From Bordetella parapertussis (GTDB taxonomy: Bacteria > Pseudomonadota > Gammaproteobacteria > Burkholderiales > Burkholderiaceae_C), in NCBI GenBank assembly GCA_945900695.1, contig CAMDJU010000003.1:1-30935 (forward strand): a stretch of 30,935 bases of DNA, given 5' to 3'. A model generated the notes under the pieces. That model had not been told where the DNA came from. It saw only the letters and a program-made list of their open reading frames with translations, and made no database searches. The position numbers and the translations under genes were made by a program. Positions within the stretch are counted from its first letter, which is position 1. Each line of letters starts with the position of its first letter. Shown here in pieces: positions 9,446 to 14,726 of the stretch.

Positions 9446-9451
9446 TATAAT
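9446..9451 (+). promoter_or_regulatory. Consensus -10 box for tRNA-His
   Basis: A perfect TATAAT lies 10 nt before the tRNA-His 5' end, so transcription would start close to the mature 5' end. No good -35 hexamer is visible at normal spacing. Confidence 0.6.
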
Positions 9452-9461
9452 CTTCGAACAC

Positions 9462-9538
9462 GGTGGCTGTAGCTCAGTTGGTAGAGTCCAGGATTGTGAT
9501 TCCTGTTGTCGTGGGTTCGAGCCCCATCAGCCACCCCA
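9462..9538 (+). tRNA. tRNA-His (anticodon GTG)
   Basis: The anticodon stem CAGGA/TCCTG encloses loop TTGTGAT with GTG at 9496-9498. The acceptor stem is GTGGCTG/CAGCCAC, with the extra G(-1) at 9462 opposite C73 at 9535, as in bacterial tRNA-His. CCA is encoded at 9536-9538. The 3' half, from within the anticodon through CCA, belongs to the 63-bp direct repeat shared with 13095-13157, so this gene is the integration target of the following element and was restored on insertion. Confidence 0.96.
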
Positions 9539-9559
9539 AGTCAATCAAGCACTTAGCCC
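9497..9559 (+). repeat. attL: 63-bp direct repeat, tRNA-His 3' half
   Basis: Identical over all 63 bases to 13095-13157 in the same orientation. It starts at the second anticodon base and runs past CCA through AAGTCAATCAAGCACTTAGC, and it ends with the AGCCC that forms the 5' arm of the terminator. The bases outside differ (G versus T before; AA versus GG after). This is the classic footprint of a tyrosine-integrase insertion into a tRNA gene. Confidence 0.93.
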
Positions 9560-9588
9560 AAGCCTCACCGCTTGGGCTTTTTGCTTTT
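9555..9588 (+). terminator. Terminator of tRNA-His, element-side version
   Basis: AGCCCAAGC (9555-9563) pairs with GCTTGGGCT (9570-9578), loop CTCACC, followed by a broken T-tract (TTTTTGCTTTTT). The first five bases of the 5' arm are the end of the attL repeat; the rest lies inside the element. Confidence 0.85.
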
Positions 9589-9595
9589 TGGGCCG

Positions 9596-9616
9596 TTACA
9601 GACTGTTTACAGACTG
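9596..9616 (+). repeat. Left arm-type repeats, two copies of TTACAGACTG
   Basis: TTACAGACTG occurs at 9596-9605 and 9607-9616, an 11-bp period. A degenerate third copy (GGTACAGGG) starts at 9618. The same core recurs three times in the same orientation and period at 12929-12960, next to the integrase gene. The position 37 bp inside attL suggests integrase arm-binding sites. Confidence 0.7.
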
Positions 9617-9874
9617 CGGTACAGGGTTTTGGCACCCATATCCCCCTTTTTGACCAAGTGAATCGGTGAATTCACTTTCTAAGTTACCCACCCACTGGCA
9701 GTCGCTGGTTTTACGCAAGCTATCGATGGCAAAACCAAAATACTGGGATCACACCACCCAGCGCAGTTGTAAGCATTGAACGTTGTGTGAAAAATACAAA
9801 TCTCTATTGCCTATTGCGCCAACCCGGCTTGTTGCATTCCACTTGCCGAAGTGCGTTCATACATAGGAAATCAC
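9617..9874. other. Non-coding stretch inside the element
   Basis: Between the left arm repeats and the unknown gene no supported gene is seen. It is lower in GC than the flanking chromosome. One weak inverted repeat is present: TGGTTTT at 9706-9712 and AAAACCA at 9731-9737. It should contain the promoter of the following gene, but no clear hexamer pair was found. Confidence 0.5.
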
Positions 9875-10327
9875 ATGGCGACACAACCGGTCAGAACTTC
9901 AACGAACTCCCAAGCTTTCGCACCCATCCTCACCGTGCTGCCGGAATATGGCAATGCGCCGTTTTTGTGGATGGTTAGCGCACCTGAACAAAGAGGCGTC
10001 GGCCCAAACTTATGCGATGGCAGCTGGTGGGATGAGTCCCATCCGATGTCGGAAGGGCTCTGGCGAAAATTTGCAGATTGGGCGATTGAGTTTGACCGTA
10101 CAGCGTTTTACAACGAGGACTACGACGCCAGTGACTGGGATTGGGATGCCTTTCACAAGCGGGGCATGCAACTCTCGCGTTGGCTCAAGGAAGAGGCAGG
10201 CGATGCATATCGCGTCATCTATTTGAAGCCCGCAGAAGATCCCAACCGTAAGTTAGATGAACGCAGGGAGATCTTGGCAGATGGAACATGGCTTGAACTG
10301 CCGCCATTAGGCAGTGAGGGAACTTAG
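9875..10327 (+). CDS. Unrecognised 150-residue acidic protein of the element
   Basis: I do not recognise this protein. The ATG at 9875 is preferred over a GTG 24 nt upstream because AGGA at 9865-9868 sits 6 nt before it. It has no signal peptide and no membrane segment. The middle is rich in Trp and acidic residues (DGSWWDESHPMS; DASDWDWDAFHKRG). It is followed by a helix-like WLKEEAGDAYRV, then IYLKPAEDPNRKLDERRE and a terminal ADGTWLELPPLG. The composition suggests a compact soluble protein. It is the only plus-strand gene in the element, so it is the likely accessory cargo; it could be an anti-defence or regulatory protein, but nothing in the sequence proves this. Confidence 0.65.
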   Translation: MATQPVRTSTNSQAFAPILTVLPEYGNAPFLWMVSAPEQRGVGPNLCDGSWWDESHPMSEGLWRKFADWAIEFDRTAFYNEDYDASDWDWDAFHKRGMQLSRWLKEEAGDAYRVIYLKPAEDPNRKLDERREILADGTWLELPPLGSEGT

Positions 10328-10680
10328 TGGCTTTTTGAATAGATAATGCGATCATCCCCGATATAGCTTTGGGCGTAGGACGGCACGATTCGATCTTTGA
10401 TCGTTTCAAAATCCGTCGTACCGGGGTACCTTCAGATGCTGGTCATTTTAAAAAGCGAACCGCAGCGATGTGCGTTTCCTTTTGGTGGGAATGAAAAATC
10501 CCCGGTACGTCGGATTTCAATGCTAAATGCGAAGCACCTTGCCGACCTACGCCCAAAGCGATACCGGGGGAAAAAGTCCCCGCAGGGCAATCTGGAAAGC
10601 AGGATTCGCCTGACTCGCTCCAGCCTTTTACGGGGTAAAAATGACCCCGGCACCACGATGGACATTGCCGGGTATTCATG
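10328..10680. repeat. Block of nested inverted repeats and serial hairpins
   Basis: A 30-nt arm at about 10355-10384 matches the reverse complement of about 10539-10568 at 27 of 30 positions (shared core GCTTTGGGCGTAGG). Nested inside, an 18-nt arm at 10409-10426 matches 10500-10517 with one mismatch. Three mini-hairpins of the form G3-5, A-rich loop, C4 lie at 10487-10503, 10566-10581 and 10632-10648. Between them are further foldbacks: AAAAGCGAACCGC with GCGTTTCCTTTT (about 10451-10484), and CTGGA/CAGG with CCTG/TCCAG (about 10590-10625). It may be two opposed copies of a dispersed repeat, or a structured RNA. Confidence 0.7.
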
Positions 10681-10787
10681 ACGGATGACAGCCACACCCC
10701 TCGGTCATCAATCTTCCAATATTTTTCCTCAGAGCAAGGTTCAAGCAGGTTTTCGGCGTGAACGCGGTAGTAAGGTTTGTCAGTCAT
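10443..10787 (-). CDS. Doubtful 114-residue ORF running into the hairpin block
   Basis: A minus-strand frame begins with ATG at 10787 (MTDKPYYRVHAENLLEPCSE), with GGGAGG about 8 nt upstream, so a start is plausible. The first 45 or so residues look like a normal soluble protein (EEKYWKIDDRGVWLSSVMNT). The remainder is Cys-, Pro- and Gly-rich and is the translation of the inverted-repeat block, which suggests that an original gene lost its 3' end when the repeats arrived, or that the frame is accidental. No family is recognised. Confidence 0.3.
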   Translation of the reverse strand: MTDKPYYRVHAENLLEPCSEEKYWKIDDRGVWLSSVMNTRQCPSWCRGHFYPVKGWSESGESCFPDCPAGTFSPGIALGVGRQGASHLALKSDVPGIFHSHQKETHIAAVRFLK

Positions 10788-10892
10788 CCCAGCACCCTCC
10801 CAGCGCTTCCCCCTGAATAGGTGCCACCAGCAGCCAGCGGGAGGCACTGGCTTTTGGCCCGGTTTCGAAGCGGGCCTATCTGGGGCAGAAAC

Positions 10893-11195
10893 TCACGCAG
10901 CCGTCAGAGGCTCCACGCTCAGGCGCAGGCCTACGGCGGCTAACACTTTGTGAACTGTGGACAGCGTGGGGTTGCCGTCAGCGCTGAGGGATTTGAATAG
11001 GGTTTTTTCGCCCACGTTGGCCCGGCGGGCCACCTCTGCCATGCCATGCGCTTTGGCAACGTGTCGAAGTGCCAACAGAAACGCGGCGGGGTCATCCAGC
11101 CCCATCACGGCCTCGATGTAGGCGGCGGCTTGGTCAGGGTCTTTCATGGACTCGGCCATGTAGTCATCAAAACTCACGTCTCGGGGTGCGTTCAT
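10893..11195 (-). CDS. Antitoxin, HigA-like HTH (HI1420-type addiction module antidote)
   Basis: A 100-residue DNA-binding antitoxin of the 'putative addiction module antidote' type (HI1420-like, XRE-related helix-turn-helix). The N-terminus (DVSFDDYMAESMKDPDQAAAY) is typical of the family. The HTH is at about residues 48-85: HGMAEVARRANVGEKTLFKS followed by NPTLSTVHKVLAAVGLRL. It would bind and neutralise the toxin encoded just before it and repress their shared promoter. Its ATG overlaps the toxin stop by 4 bp, so the two are translationally coupled. Toxin-first order is normal for this subfamily. Within the element it would stabilise inheritance. Confidence 0.9.
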   Translation of the reverse strand: MNAPRDVSFDDYMAESMKDPDQAAAYIEAVMGLDDPAAFLLALRHVAKAHGMAEVARRANVGEKTLFKSLSADGNPTLSTVHKVLAAVGLRLSVEPLTAA

Positions 11196-11515
11196 GGCTT
11201 GCCTCTTTGTTTCCAGTCGTTCAAATACTCAATCGCCCGCTCTATGTCTCGCCTTTGGTCGGCTTTATCGCCACCACACAGCAGCAGCACAAGAACCGGC
11301 CCCTGCTTGCTCAGATACACCCTGTAGCCTGGCCCGTGGTCGATGCGCAGCTCTTGCACCCCATCGCGCAGGGGCTTGCAGTCGCCAAAGTTGCCAGCAG
11401 CCACGCGGGTCATTCGCGCTTGTATCTGTGCTTTGGCCCGCAAGTCTTTCAGCATGGCAAGCCAGGCTATCAAGGGCTTTTGCCCTTGCCTGTCGGTGTA
11501 AATGCGGGTTTCCAT
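11192..11515 (-). CDS. Toxin, RelE/HigB-like (HI1419-type addiction module killer)
   Basis: A 107-residue RelE/ParE-superfamily toxin of the HI1419 type, expected to cleave mRNA at the ribosome. Seen are an N-terminal strand METRIYTDRQGQKPLIAWL, a helical part (LRAKAQIQARMTRVAAGNFG), and the characteristic core LRDGVQELRIDHGPGYRVYL, then LVLLLCGGDKADQRRDIERA. Length and motifs fit an intact toxin. It starts 19 nt after the integrase stop on the same strand, so integrase, toxin and antitoxin may share a transcript. No good ribosome binding site is seen upstream of the ATG. Activity cannot be judged from sequence alone. Confidence 0.9.
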   Translation of the reverse strand: METRIYTDRQGQKPLIAWLAMLKDLRAKAQIQARMTRVAAGNFGDCKPLRDGVQELRIDHGPGYRVYLSKQGPVLVLLLCGGDKADQRRDIERAIEYLNDWKQRGKP

Positions 11516-11534
11516 GATGGTATCTTAAAACGTA

Positions 11535-12911
11535 CTATCTCGCCACCATGCGCAACTTGTGTGGTTCTGCTTGCGCATCAAACACAACCCCGGCCTGTTC
11601 CAGAATCCACGCCTCGATGCGGTTGTGGTGGAGCGCCAGCAACTCCAAGGGCCTGACGGTGTAATGCTTCTCAGCGGTGGCGCTGGGCTTGTGGCCTTGT
11701 ATTTGGGCCACGATGCCCACGGGTACTTCTAGCCATTCGGTCAGGCTTTTGAATGAACGGCGCAGGCCGTGCAAGCTCAGGCCCTCAAGCCCAGCCACCT
11801 TACAAGCGCGGGCATGGGGGGTGTTGGGCACGGCCATACAGCCGGTGGCGCTGGTGGTACTGGAGAAAACCCAGGCATTGCGCCGGGGCAGGGTGGTCAG
11901 CAGTTGGGCCACGTAAGGTGTGAGGGGCACTTCGCGGGTCCCTTCCACTTTGTCGCGGATGGTGATGCCACGCCATTGGGTGTTCACGTCTTCCCATTTC
12001 AGCGCCAGCACTTCGCCACGCCTGGCACCCGTGAGCAGCAGGGTTTGAAGGTAGGCAGACACAACGGGGTTTTGCAGTTGCTCCACTGCAGCAAACCATG
12101 CGGCCAGTTGACCACGCTGCAAAACGTCAGCCTTGACGGCGGCTTTGCCCAAGGATTCGCGGGCTTTTTTGGTTTTGGCGGGGTTGTGCGCGGGCAGCAG
12201 GGCGGCGTATTCTTTTTGTTCGCTGCACCATGTCAAAAAAACGCTCAGCAGTAGCCACGCCAACCGGGCCGATGATGGGCGGGTTTGGCCCTCCAGCGTG
12301 GCCCATGCTTCGATGCGCTCTTGCGTCAGGTCAACCATGCGGCAATCGAGCAGGTTTGCCAGCGGGCCTGCCTGTGTTTGGGTGCCACTACCCCCGCGCC
12401 TTTGAGAGGGTTCGCCACCTGGCTTGGCTTTGTTGATATGGTCGCGGTAATGCAACTCGCCCCAATGTGGGCGGCGTTTTTCGATGTAGTCGGCCCATGC
12501 TTGCCGGGCGGTGATTTGCTGGCTTATCTTTTTGGCGTTTTCGGCTTCCAATGCCAGCAACTCTAGGGCAGCTTGTTGGGCCTCTTTCGCGGCTTGGTCG
12601 CGTTCTTGCTGCCTTGGGTCGATGCCCACCTCTGTGAGCCCGCGCAGGCGATGCTCTTCACCTCTGGCTTGGGCGATGCTGACTGTAGGCCATTCACCCA
12701 GAGCGCGGGTGAATAACTTGCCCTTGATGCGGGTTTCAAACTGCCAGTGCTTGCCATGTGGCGTGATGCGAACCCTCAAGCCTTTTTTGTCGCTGTCTTT
12801 GAGCACCACGTAGGGTTTTGTCTTTGGGCAGCTTGCCCGTTCCACCAGACCATGCGTGAGGTCATGGGGCAGGGCGAAGTCAACCTTGTCGGCCTTGCTC
12901 GGTCGTGCCAT
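11535..12911 (-). CDS. Tyrosine integrase, P4/DUF4102 type
   Basis: Site-specific recombinase of 458 residues for integration and excision of the element. The N-terminal DUF4102 arm-binding domain (about 15-100) contains LKDSDKKGLRVRITPHG and GEWPTVSIAQAR. A SAM-like core-binding domain lies at about 135-250. The catalytic domain has Arg297 in TGARRGEVLALKW, a Lys at about 321, HGLRR (His381, Arg384), GH at 406-407 and the nucleophile Tyr417 in EKHYTVRPL. All catalytic positions are present, so it looks functional. The ATG at 12911 has only a weak G-rich ribosome binding site. The arm-type repeats at 12929-12960 lie between its start and the candidate promoter, which suggests self-control. 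Confidence 0.94.
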   Translation of the reverse strand: MARPSKADKVDFALPHDLTHGLVERASCPKTKPYVVLKDSDKKGLRVRITPHGKHWQFETRIKGKLFTRALGEWPTVSIAQARGEEHRLRGLTEVGIDPRQQERDQAAKEAQQAALELLALEAENAKKISQQITARQAWADYIEKRRPHWGELHYRDHINKAKPGGEPSQRRGGSGTQTQAGPLANLLDCRMVDLTQERIEAWATLEGQTRPSSARLAWLLLSVFLTWCSEQKEYAALLPAHNPAKTKKARESLGKAAVKADVLQRGQLAAWFAAVEQLQNPVVSAYLQTLLLTGARRGEVLALKWEDVNTQWRGITIRDKVEGTREVPLTPYVAQLLTTLPRRNAWVFSSTTSATGCMAVPNTPHARACKVAGLEGLSLHGLRRSFKSLTEWLEVPVGIVAQIQGHKPSATAEKHYTVRPLELLALHHNRIEAWILEQAGVVFDAQAEPHKLRMVAR

Positions 12912-12928
12912 GATGAGACCCCCATGCG

Positions 12929-12960
12929 TTACAGACTGAATACAGACTGAATACAGACTA
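12929..12960 (+). repeat. Right arm-type repeats, three copies of TACAGACT
   Basis: Three units start at 12930, 12941 and 12952, an exact 11-bp period; the first two are TACAGACTGAA and the third ends in A instead of G. The same core occurs twice just inside attL. They sit 19-49 bp upstream of the integrase ATG, between it and a candidate promoter. They are probably integrase arm sites that double as an operator. Confidence 0.72.
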
Positions 12961-12978
12961 AAAACCCCAATTTAGGGG

Positions 12979-13006
12979 AATATCAATCAACATTTGAGGC
13001 TGTCAC
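12979..13006 (-). promoter_or_regulatory. Candidate integrase promoter
   Basis: On the minus strand GTGACA (13006-13001) and GATATT (12984-12979) are separated by 16 nt. This gives five of six and four of six consensus matches. Transcription would start near 12970, upstream of the arm repeats and about 60 nt before the integrase ATG. A short foldback CCCC/GGGG lies at 12965-12978. The remainder of the 12912-13094 gap is AT-rich with no gene. Confidence 0.4.
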
Positions 13007-13094
13007 TTTGTTGAGCGAATGCTTTTAACCCGTTGATTTGTAACTATTATATAAACAATTTTCAACATAAACCAATACCAAGGTGTTCGTATTT

Positions 13095-13157
13095 TGATTC
13101 CTGTTGTCGTGGGTTCGAGCCCCATCAGCCACCCCAAGTCAATCAAGCACTTAGCCC
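13095..13157 (+). repeat. attR: second copy of the 63-bp repeat (partial tRNA-His)
   Basis: A perfect copy of 9497-9559. It contains the tRNA-His 3' half from inside the anticodon to CCA (13134-13136) but lacks the 5' half, so it is not a functional tRNA. It marks the right end of the element. Confidence 0.93.
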
Positions 13158-13180
13158 GGTTCGCCGGGCTTTTTGCTTTT
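13153..13180 (+). terminator. Original chromosomal terminator of tRNA-His
   Basis: AGCCCGG (13153-13159) pairs with CCGGGCT (13164-13170) around a TTCG tetraloop, followed by TTTTTGCTTTT. It is the counterpart of 9555-9588 with a different stem interior, left at the right junction by the insertion. Confidence 0.85.
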
Positions 13181-13249
13181 GGGCTGGCACGCAGGTTGCC
13201 AAAATGGGTACTTGTTCATGCGCATTTTCAAAAAAGAAAGAAGCCGTTG

Positions 13250-13459
13250 ATGAAGTACGCCCTGTTTTGGACTTTGCACATATGCTTAGGTGGCTGTGAC
13301 GCGATCAGCGCCGAGTCGGTCTATGAGGGCATCAGAAGTCAGCAAAAAATCAACGCTGACCCGAGCATCCACAATCCGCAGATATTGCCGCCTTACGACC
13401 AATATCAAAAAGAGCGCGAAAAGCCCAAACCGGCGCTTTTACAAATCACTCAGCCATGA
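13250..13459 (+). CDS. Small lipoprotein, function unknown
   Basis: A 69-residue protein starting MKYALFWTLHICLGGCDAIS. It has a short signal with a lysine, a hydrophobic stretch and a lipobox LGGC at residues 13-16, so Cys16 would be lipidated. The mature part is hydrophilic (SVYEGIRSQQKINADPS; YDQYQKEREKPKP) with no recognised domain. The same frame is open upstream into the tRNA fragment, but the purine-rich stretch AAAGAAAGAAG just before 13250 and the signal peptide support the start used here. It was probably the native neighbour of tRNA-His before the element inserted. Confidence 0.7.
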   Translation: MKYALFWTLHICLGGCDAISAESVYEGIRSQQKINADPSIHNPQILPPYDQYQKEREKPKPALLQITQP

Positions 13460-13462
13460 AGC

Positions 13463-13484
13463 AAAGCCCACCGAAGTGGGCTTT
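13463..13484 (+). terminator. Terminator after the small lipoprotein
   Basis: AAAGCCCAC (13463-13471) pairs perfectly with GTGGGCTTT (13476-13484) around loop CGAA, starting 4 nt after the stop codon. The T-run is only the three bases of the stem end. It could work in both directions. Confidence 0.7.
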
Positions 13485-13503
13485 GATTCATCAGATAGAG
13501 TGA

Positions 13504-13578
13504 TCAGAACTTGATGCCAATGTTCAACCCATCCTTTTTATGCAGATAGACTCTGGTCAAGCTATGACAGAGCAAACT
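13504..13578 (-). pseudogene. Remnant of an outer-membrane beta-barrel protein C-terminus
   Basis: On the minus strand a 24-codon frame ends in RVYLHKKDGLNIGIKF and a stop at 13504-13506. Alternating hydrophobic residues with a final Phe are the hallmark of the last strand of Gram-negative outer-membrane barrels, recognised by the Bam complex. An in-frame TGA at 13579-13581 and the start of the next gene truncate it upstream. It is too short to be a gene; a coincidental resemblance cannot be excluded. Confidence 0.45.
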
Positions 13579-13588
13579 TCATCGAACC

Positions 13589-14719
13589 ATGGCCAACCCT
13601 GTGAATCATCACCTTGAAGCCCGTCGCTTGGCGCAAAAGCGCCTGCCGCGCTTGGTGTTTGATTACATCGATGGCGCTGCGGGACAAGAGGCTGCAGCTT
13701 TGGGCAATACCAGCGATTTGGGCTTGATCAAGTTGTCGCCGCGGGTTTTGGCCGATTTGCAACCACCAGACCTGGACATTTCATTTTTGGGCAAACTCTA
13801 CGCGCAGCCACTTGGCATAGCGCCCATGGGCATGTGCAATTTGGCTTGGCCGGGCGCTGACCGCGTATTGGCGTCTTGGGCCCACAAGTTGGCGATGCCT
13901 TTGGGTGTTTCTACCGCGGCCTCAAGCCCCATGGAGCGCATGCTCAAAGACAGTGGCGGGCAAGCTTGGTTTCAGCTGTATGTCAGCGCATCTGCCGATG
14001 CGGGTTTGGCGCTGGCCCAAAGAGCGGCCCAAGCCGGTTATGACACCTTGGTGCTGACCGTGGACGTGCCCAAGGTCGCCCCACGCCCGCGCGATGTGCG
14101 CAATGGTTTTCAGATGCCTTTTCGCATGGGGCCACGCCAATTTTTGGACTTTGCGCTGCACCCCCGTTGGTCCTTGGCCACGCTTTGGGCGGGTGCGCCA
14201 ACACCCGCCAACTTCGACCCCCACCAAGGTGGGTTCGACCGCCATGCCACACGGGCGGGTGCCAATTGGGCCTTTTTGGACCAGTTGCGTGGGCAGTGGC
14301 GGGGGAGATTGATCGTCAAAGGGGTAATGCACCCCGAGGACGCCGAACGCATTGCCCGCTTGGGTGTGGATGCGATTTATGTGTCCAACCATGGGGGCCG
14401 TCAACTCGATGCCGCGCCCTCGGCCATCAGCGCTTTGCACCAGATTCGGCAACGCTTGGGGCCGCAATACCCTTTGGTTTTTGACAGCGGTGTTCGAACC
14501 GGGGAGGACGTGGTGAAAGCCATGGCCTGTGGCGCGAACATGGTGATGTTGGGCCGGCCTGTTTTATATGCCTTGGCCGCAGGCGGCGAAGCTGCTTTGC
14601 AGCAATGGTTGGCTTCATTGCGCGAAGAGCTGGGGGTGACTTTGTCCCAATTGGGTTTGTCCCGCATCCAGGACGTGGGCCCGCACAACCTGGCGTCCGT
14701 TCCTTTTGTGCAGCGCTGA
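13589..14719 (+). CDS. FMN-dependent alpha-hydroxy-acid oxidase/dehydrogenase (LldD/glycolate oxidase family)
   Basis: A 376-residue flavoprotein of the FMN-dependent 2-hydroxy-acid dehydrogenase family, which oxidises L-2-hydroxy acids (lactate, mandelate, glycolate and others) to 2-oxo acids. Seen are FDYIDGAAGQEAA (substrate-binding Tyr near residue 26), the FMN-binding APMGMCNL, WFQLYVS, TVDVPKVAPRPRDVRNGF, the lysine in LIVKGVMHPEDA, and the catalytic His268 in VSNHGGRQLD followed by FDSGVRTGEDVVKA and GRPVLY. No signal or membrane anchor is visible. It converges with the racemase-like gene, 7 nt between stops. The substrate is not determined by the sequence; a role with the nearby D-specific FAD enzyme and TRAP transporter is inferred. 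Confidence 0.92.
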   Translation: MANPVNHHLEARRLAQKRLPRLVFDYIDGAAGQEAAALGNTSDLGLIKLSPRVLADLQPPDLDISFLGKLYAQPLGIAPMGMCNLAWPGADRVLASWAHKLAMPLGVSTAASSPMERMLKDSGGQAWFQLYVSASADAGLALAQRAAQAGYDTLVLTVDVPKVAPRPRDVRNGFQMPFRMGPRQFLDFALHPRWSLATLWAGAPTPANFDPHQGGFDRHATRAGANWAFLDQLRGQWRGRLIVKGVMHPEDAERIARLGVDAIYVSNHGGRQLDAAPSAISALHQIRQRLGPQYPLVFDSGVRTGEDVVKAMACGANMVMLGRPVLYALAAGGEAALQQWLASLREELGVTLSQLGLSRIQDVGPHNLASVPFVQR

Positions 14720-14726
14720 TGGCCGA

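Larger units (their letters stand above)
9560..13157. mobile_element. 3.6-kb integrative element inserted in tRNA-His
   Basis: Bounded by attL (9497-9559) and attR (13095-13157); an excised circle would be 3598 bp. In order it holds a replacement terminator, arm-type repeats, an unknown 150-residue gene, a hairpin-rich block, antitoxin and toxin, an integrase (both minus), a second set of arm repeats and attR. No replication, conjugation, phage structural or restriction genes are seen, so it would need no more than its integrase for site-specific movement and must rely on other functions for transfer. The integrase gene lies at the end away from the intact tRNA, with its 5' end facing attR. 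Confidence 0.88.

Noticed and set aside
9596..9616. Phage repressor operator considered for the TACAGACT repeats
   Set aside because: The units are direct rather than palindromic and occur at both element ends, which fits integrase arm sites better; no repressor gene other than the antitoxin is present.
10487..10648. CRISPR or integron attC array considered for the serial hairpins
   Set aside because: The repeated element is only about 16 nt with unequal spacing and no cas genes, and no GTTRRRY/RYYYAAC core sites or integron integrase are present.
10397..10681. 94-codon plus-strand frame in the hairpin block
   Set aside because: Its sequence is wholly explained by the inverted repeats; no ribosome binding site or family resemblance.
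13095..13157. Second tRNA-His gene
   Set aside because: Only the 3' half is present; the D-arm, 5' acceptor strand and first anticodon base are missing.
13094..13249. Upstream extension of the small lipoprotein frame
   Set aside because: It would translate attR and the terminator; the lipoprotein signal begins at 13250.
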